From Flavobacteriales bacterium (GTDB taxonomy: Bacteria; Bacteroidota; Bacteroidia; Flavobacteriales_D; Sanyastnellaceae), in NCBI GenBank assembly GCA_011524845.1, contig WTJL01000090.1, positions 1-6,628 of the forward strand: DNA of 6,628 nt, given 5' to 3'. Numbering within the stretch: position 1 is the first letter of the stretch; each line of letters starts with the position of its first letter. The translations under genes and the position numbers were made by a program. This document shows positions 6,563-6,628 of the stretch, piece by piece. A model generated the notes under the pieces. That model saw only the letters and a list, made by a program, of their open reading frames with translations, made no database searches and was not told the DNA's origin.

Positions 6563-6628
6563 TCACGTCTGTTGAAGCCGCTCTTCAATCAGCTCGGAGG
6601 CAGGAGTCGACAGGTAGGGGCGGAGCAC
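6563..6628 (-). CDS. C-terminal end of an unidentified gene (runs out of the window)
   Basis: On the minus strand the frame is open from the window edge for 21 codons to a TGA at 6565-6563, giving an end such as RPYLSTPASELIEERLQQT. The other two minus frames stop earlier. The amphipathic, Glu/Arg-rich ending looks like a real protein C-terminus, and the 10-base gap to the convergent receptor stop fits the tight packing of this region. The fragment is too short to assign a family. A small inverted repeat (TTGAAG at 6572-6577, CTTCAA at 6583-6588, five-base loop) lies within it and has no T-run. Confidence 0.5.
   Translation of the reverse strand: MLRPYLSTPASELIEERLQQT

Noticed and set aside
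6572..6588. Small inverted repeat TTGAAG/CTTCAA after the receptor gene as a terminator
   Set aside because: The stem is six base pairs with no T-run and is inside the likely end of the convergent gene, so it is too weak to call.
1..6628. Search for CRISPR arrays, tandem DNA repeats, insertion-sequence ends, tRNA genes or a phage or defence cassette
   Set aside because: No regularly spaced repeats, transposase motifs, clover-leaf pattern or defence domains were seen by eye; the genes have uniform composition and ordinary metabolic and envelope roles.

Overview
The window looks like chromosomal DNA from a GC-rich member of the Bacteroidota. Four signs support this: a type IX secretion (T9SS)-like tail on the first gene, a TonB-dependent receptor with an N-terminal carboxypeptidase-regulatory-like domain, AT-rich boxes resembling the Bacteroidota -7 element (TAnnTTTG) in front of three genes, and no obvious Shine-Dalgarno sequences. 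I cannot place it more finely; the base composition is richer in G+C than is usual for flavobacteria.

Layout. Positions 1-402 (+) hold the 3' end of a secreted esterase/PHB-depolymerase-like gene with a T9SS-type tail. It converges on a minus-strand cluster of three closely packed genes, read from right to left: an N-terminal cytochrome c fused to a PQQ-dependent sugar (glucose/sorbosone-type) dehydrogenase (3508-2090), a putative outer-membrane beta-barrel with two related halves (2074-791), and a small cupin (780-421). The gaps between them are 15 and 10 bases. A strong hairpin sits in the last codons of the cupin, facing the convergent esterase gene. An 80-base divergent promoter region (3509-3588) separates the dehydrogenase from a 987-residue TonB-dependent receptor (3589-6552, +). 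The last 66 bases appear to be the C-terminal end of another minus-strand gene that converges on the receptor. No stretch over 100 bases lacks a gene, and I saw no tRNA, rRNA, CRISPR array or insertion sequence.

How the genes may work together. The dehydrogenase should oxidise a sugar or aldose in the periplasm and pass electrons to its own haem c. It needs PQQ, and no PQQ biosynthesis gene is in view. The divergent receptor has no SusD partner, so it could import a small cofactor such as PQQ, an iron chelate, or a substrate; the PQQ idea is inference. The most unusual signals are (i) three genes each with a -7-like box ending exactly four bases before the ATG, which would give leaderless or nearly leaderless mRNAs, and (ii) the apparent internal duplication of the beta-barrel protein, with a constant offset of about 200 residues. 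I found no clearly new defence or mobile system.
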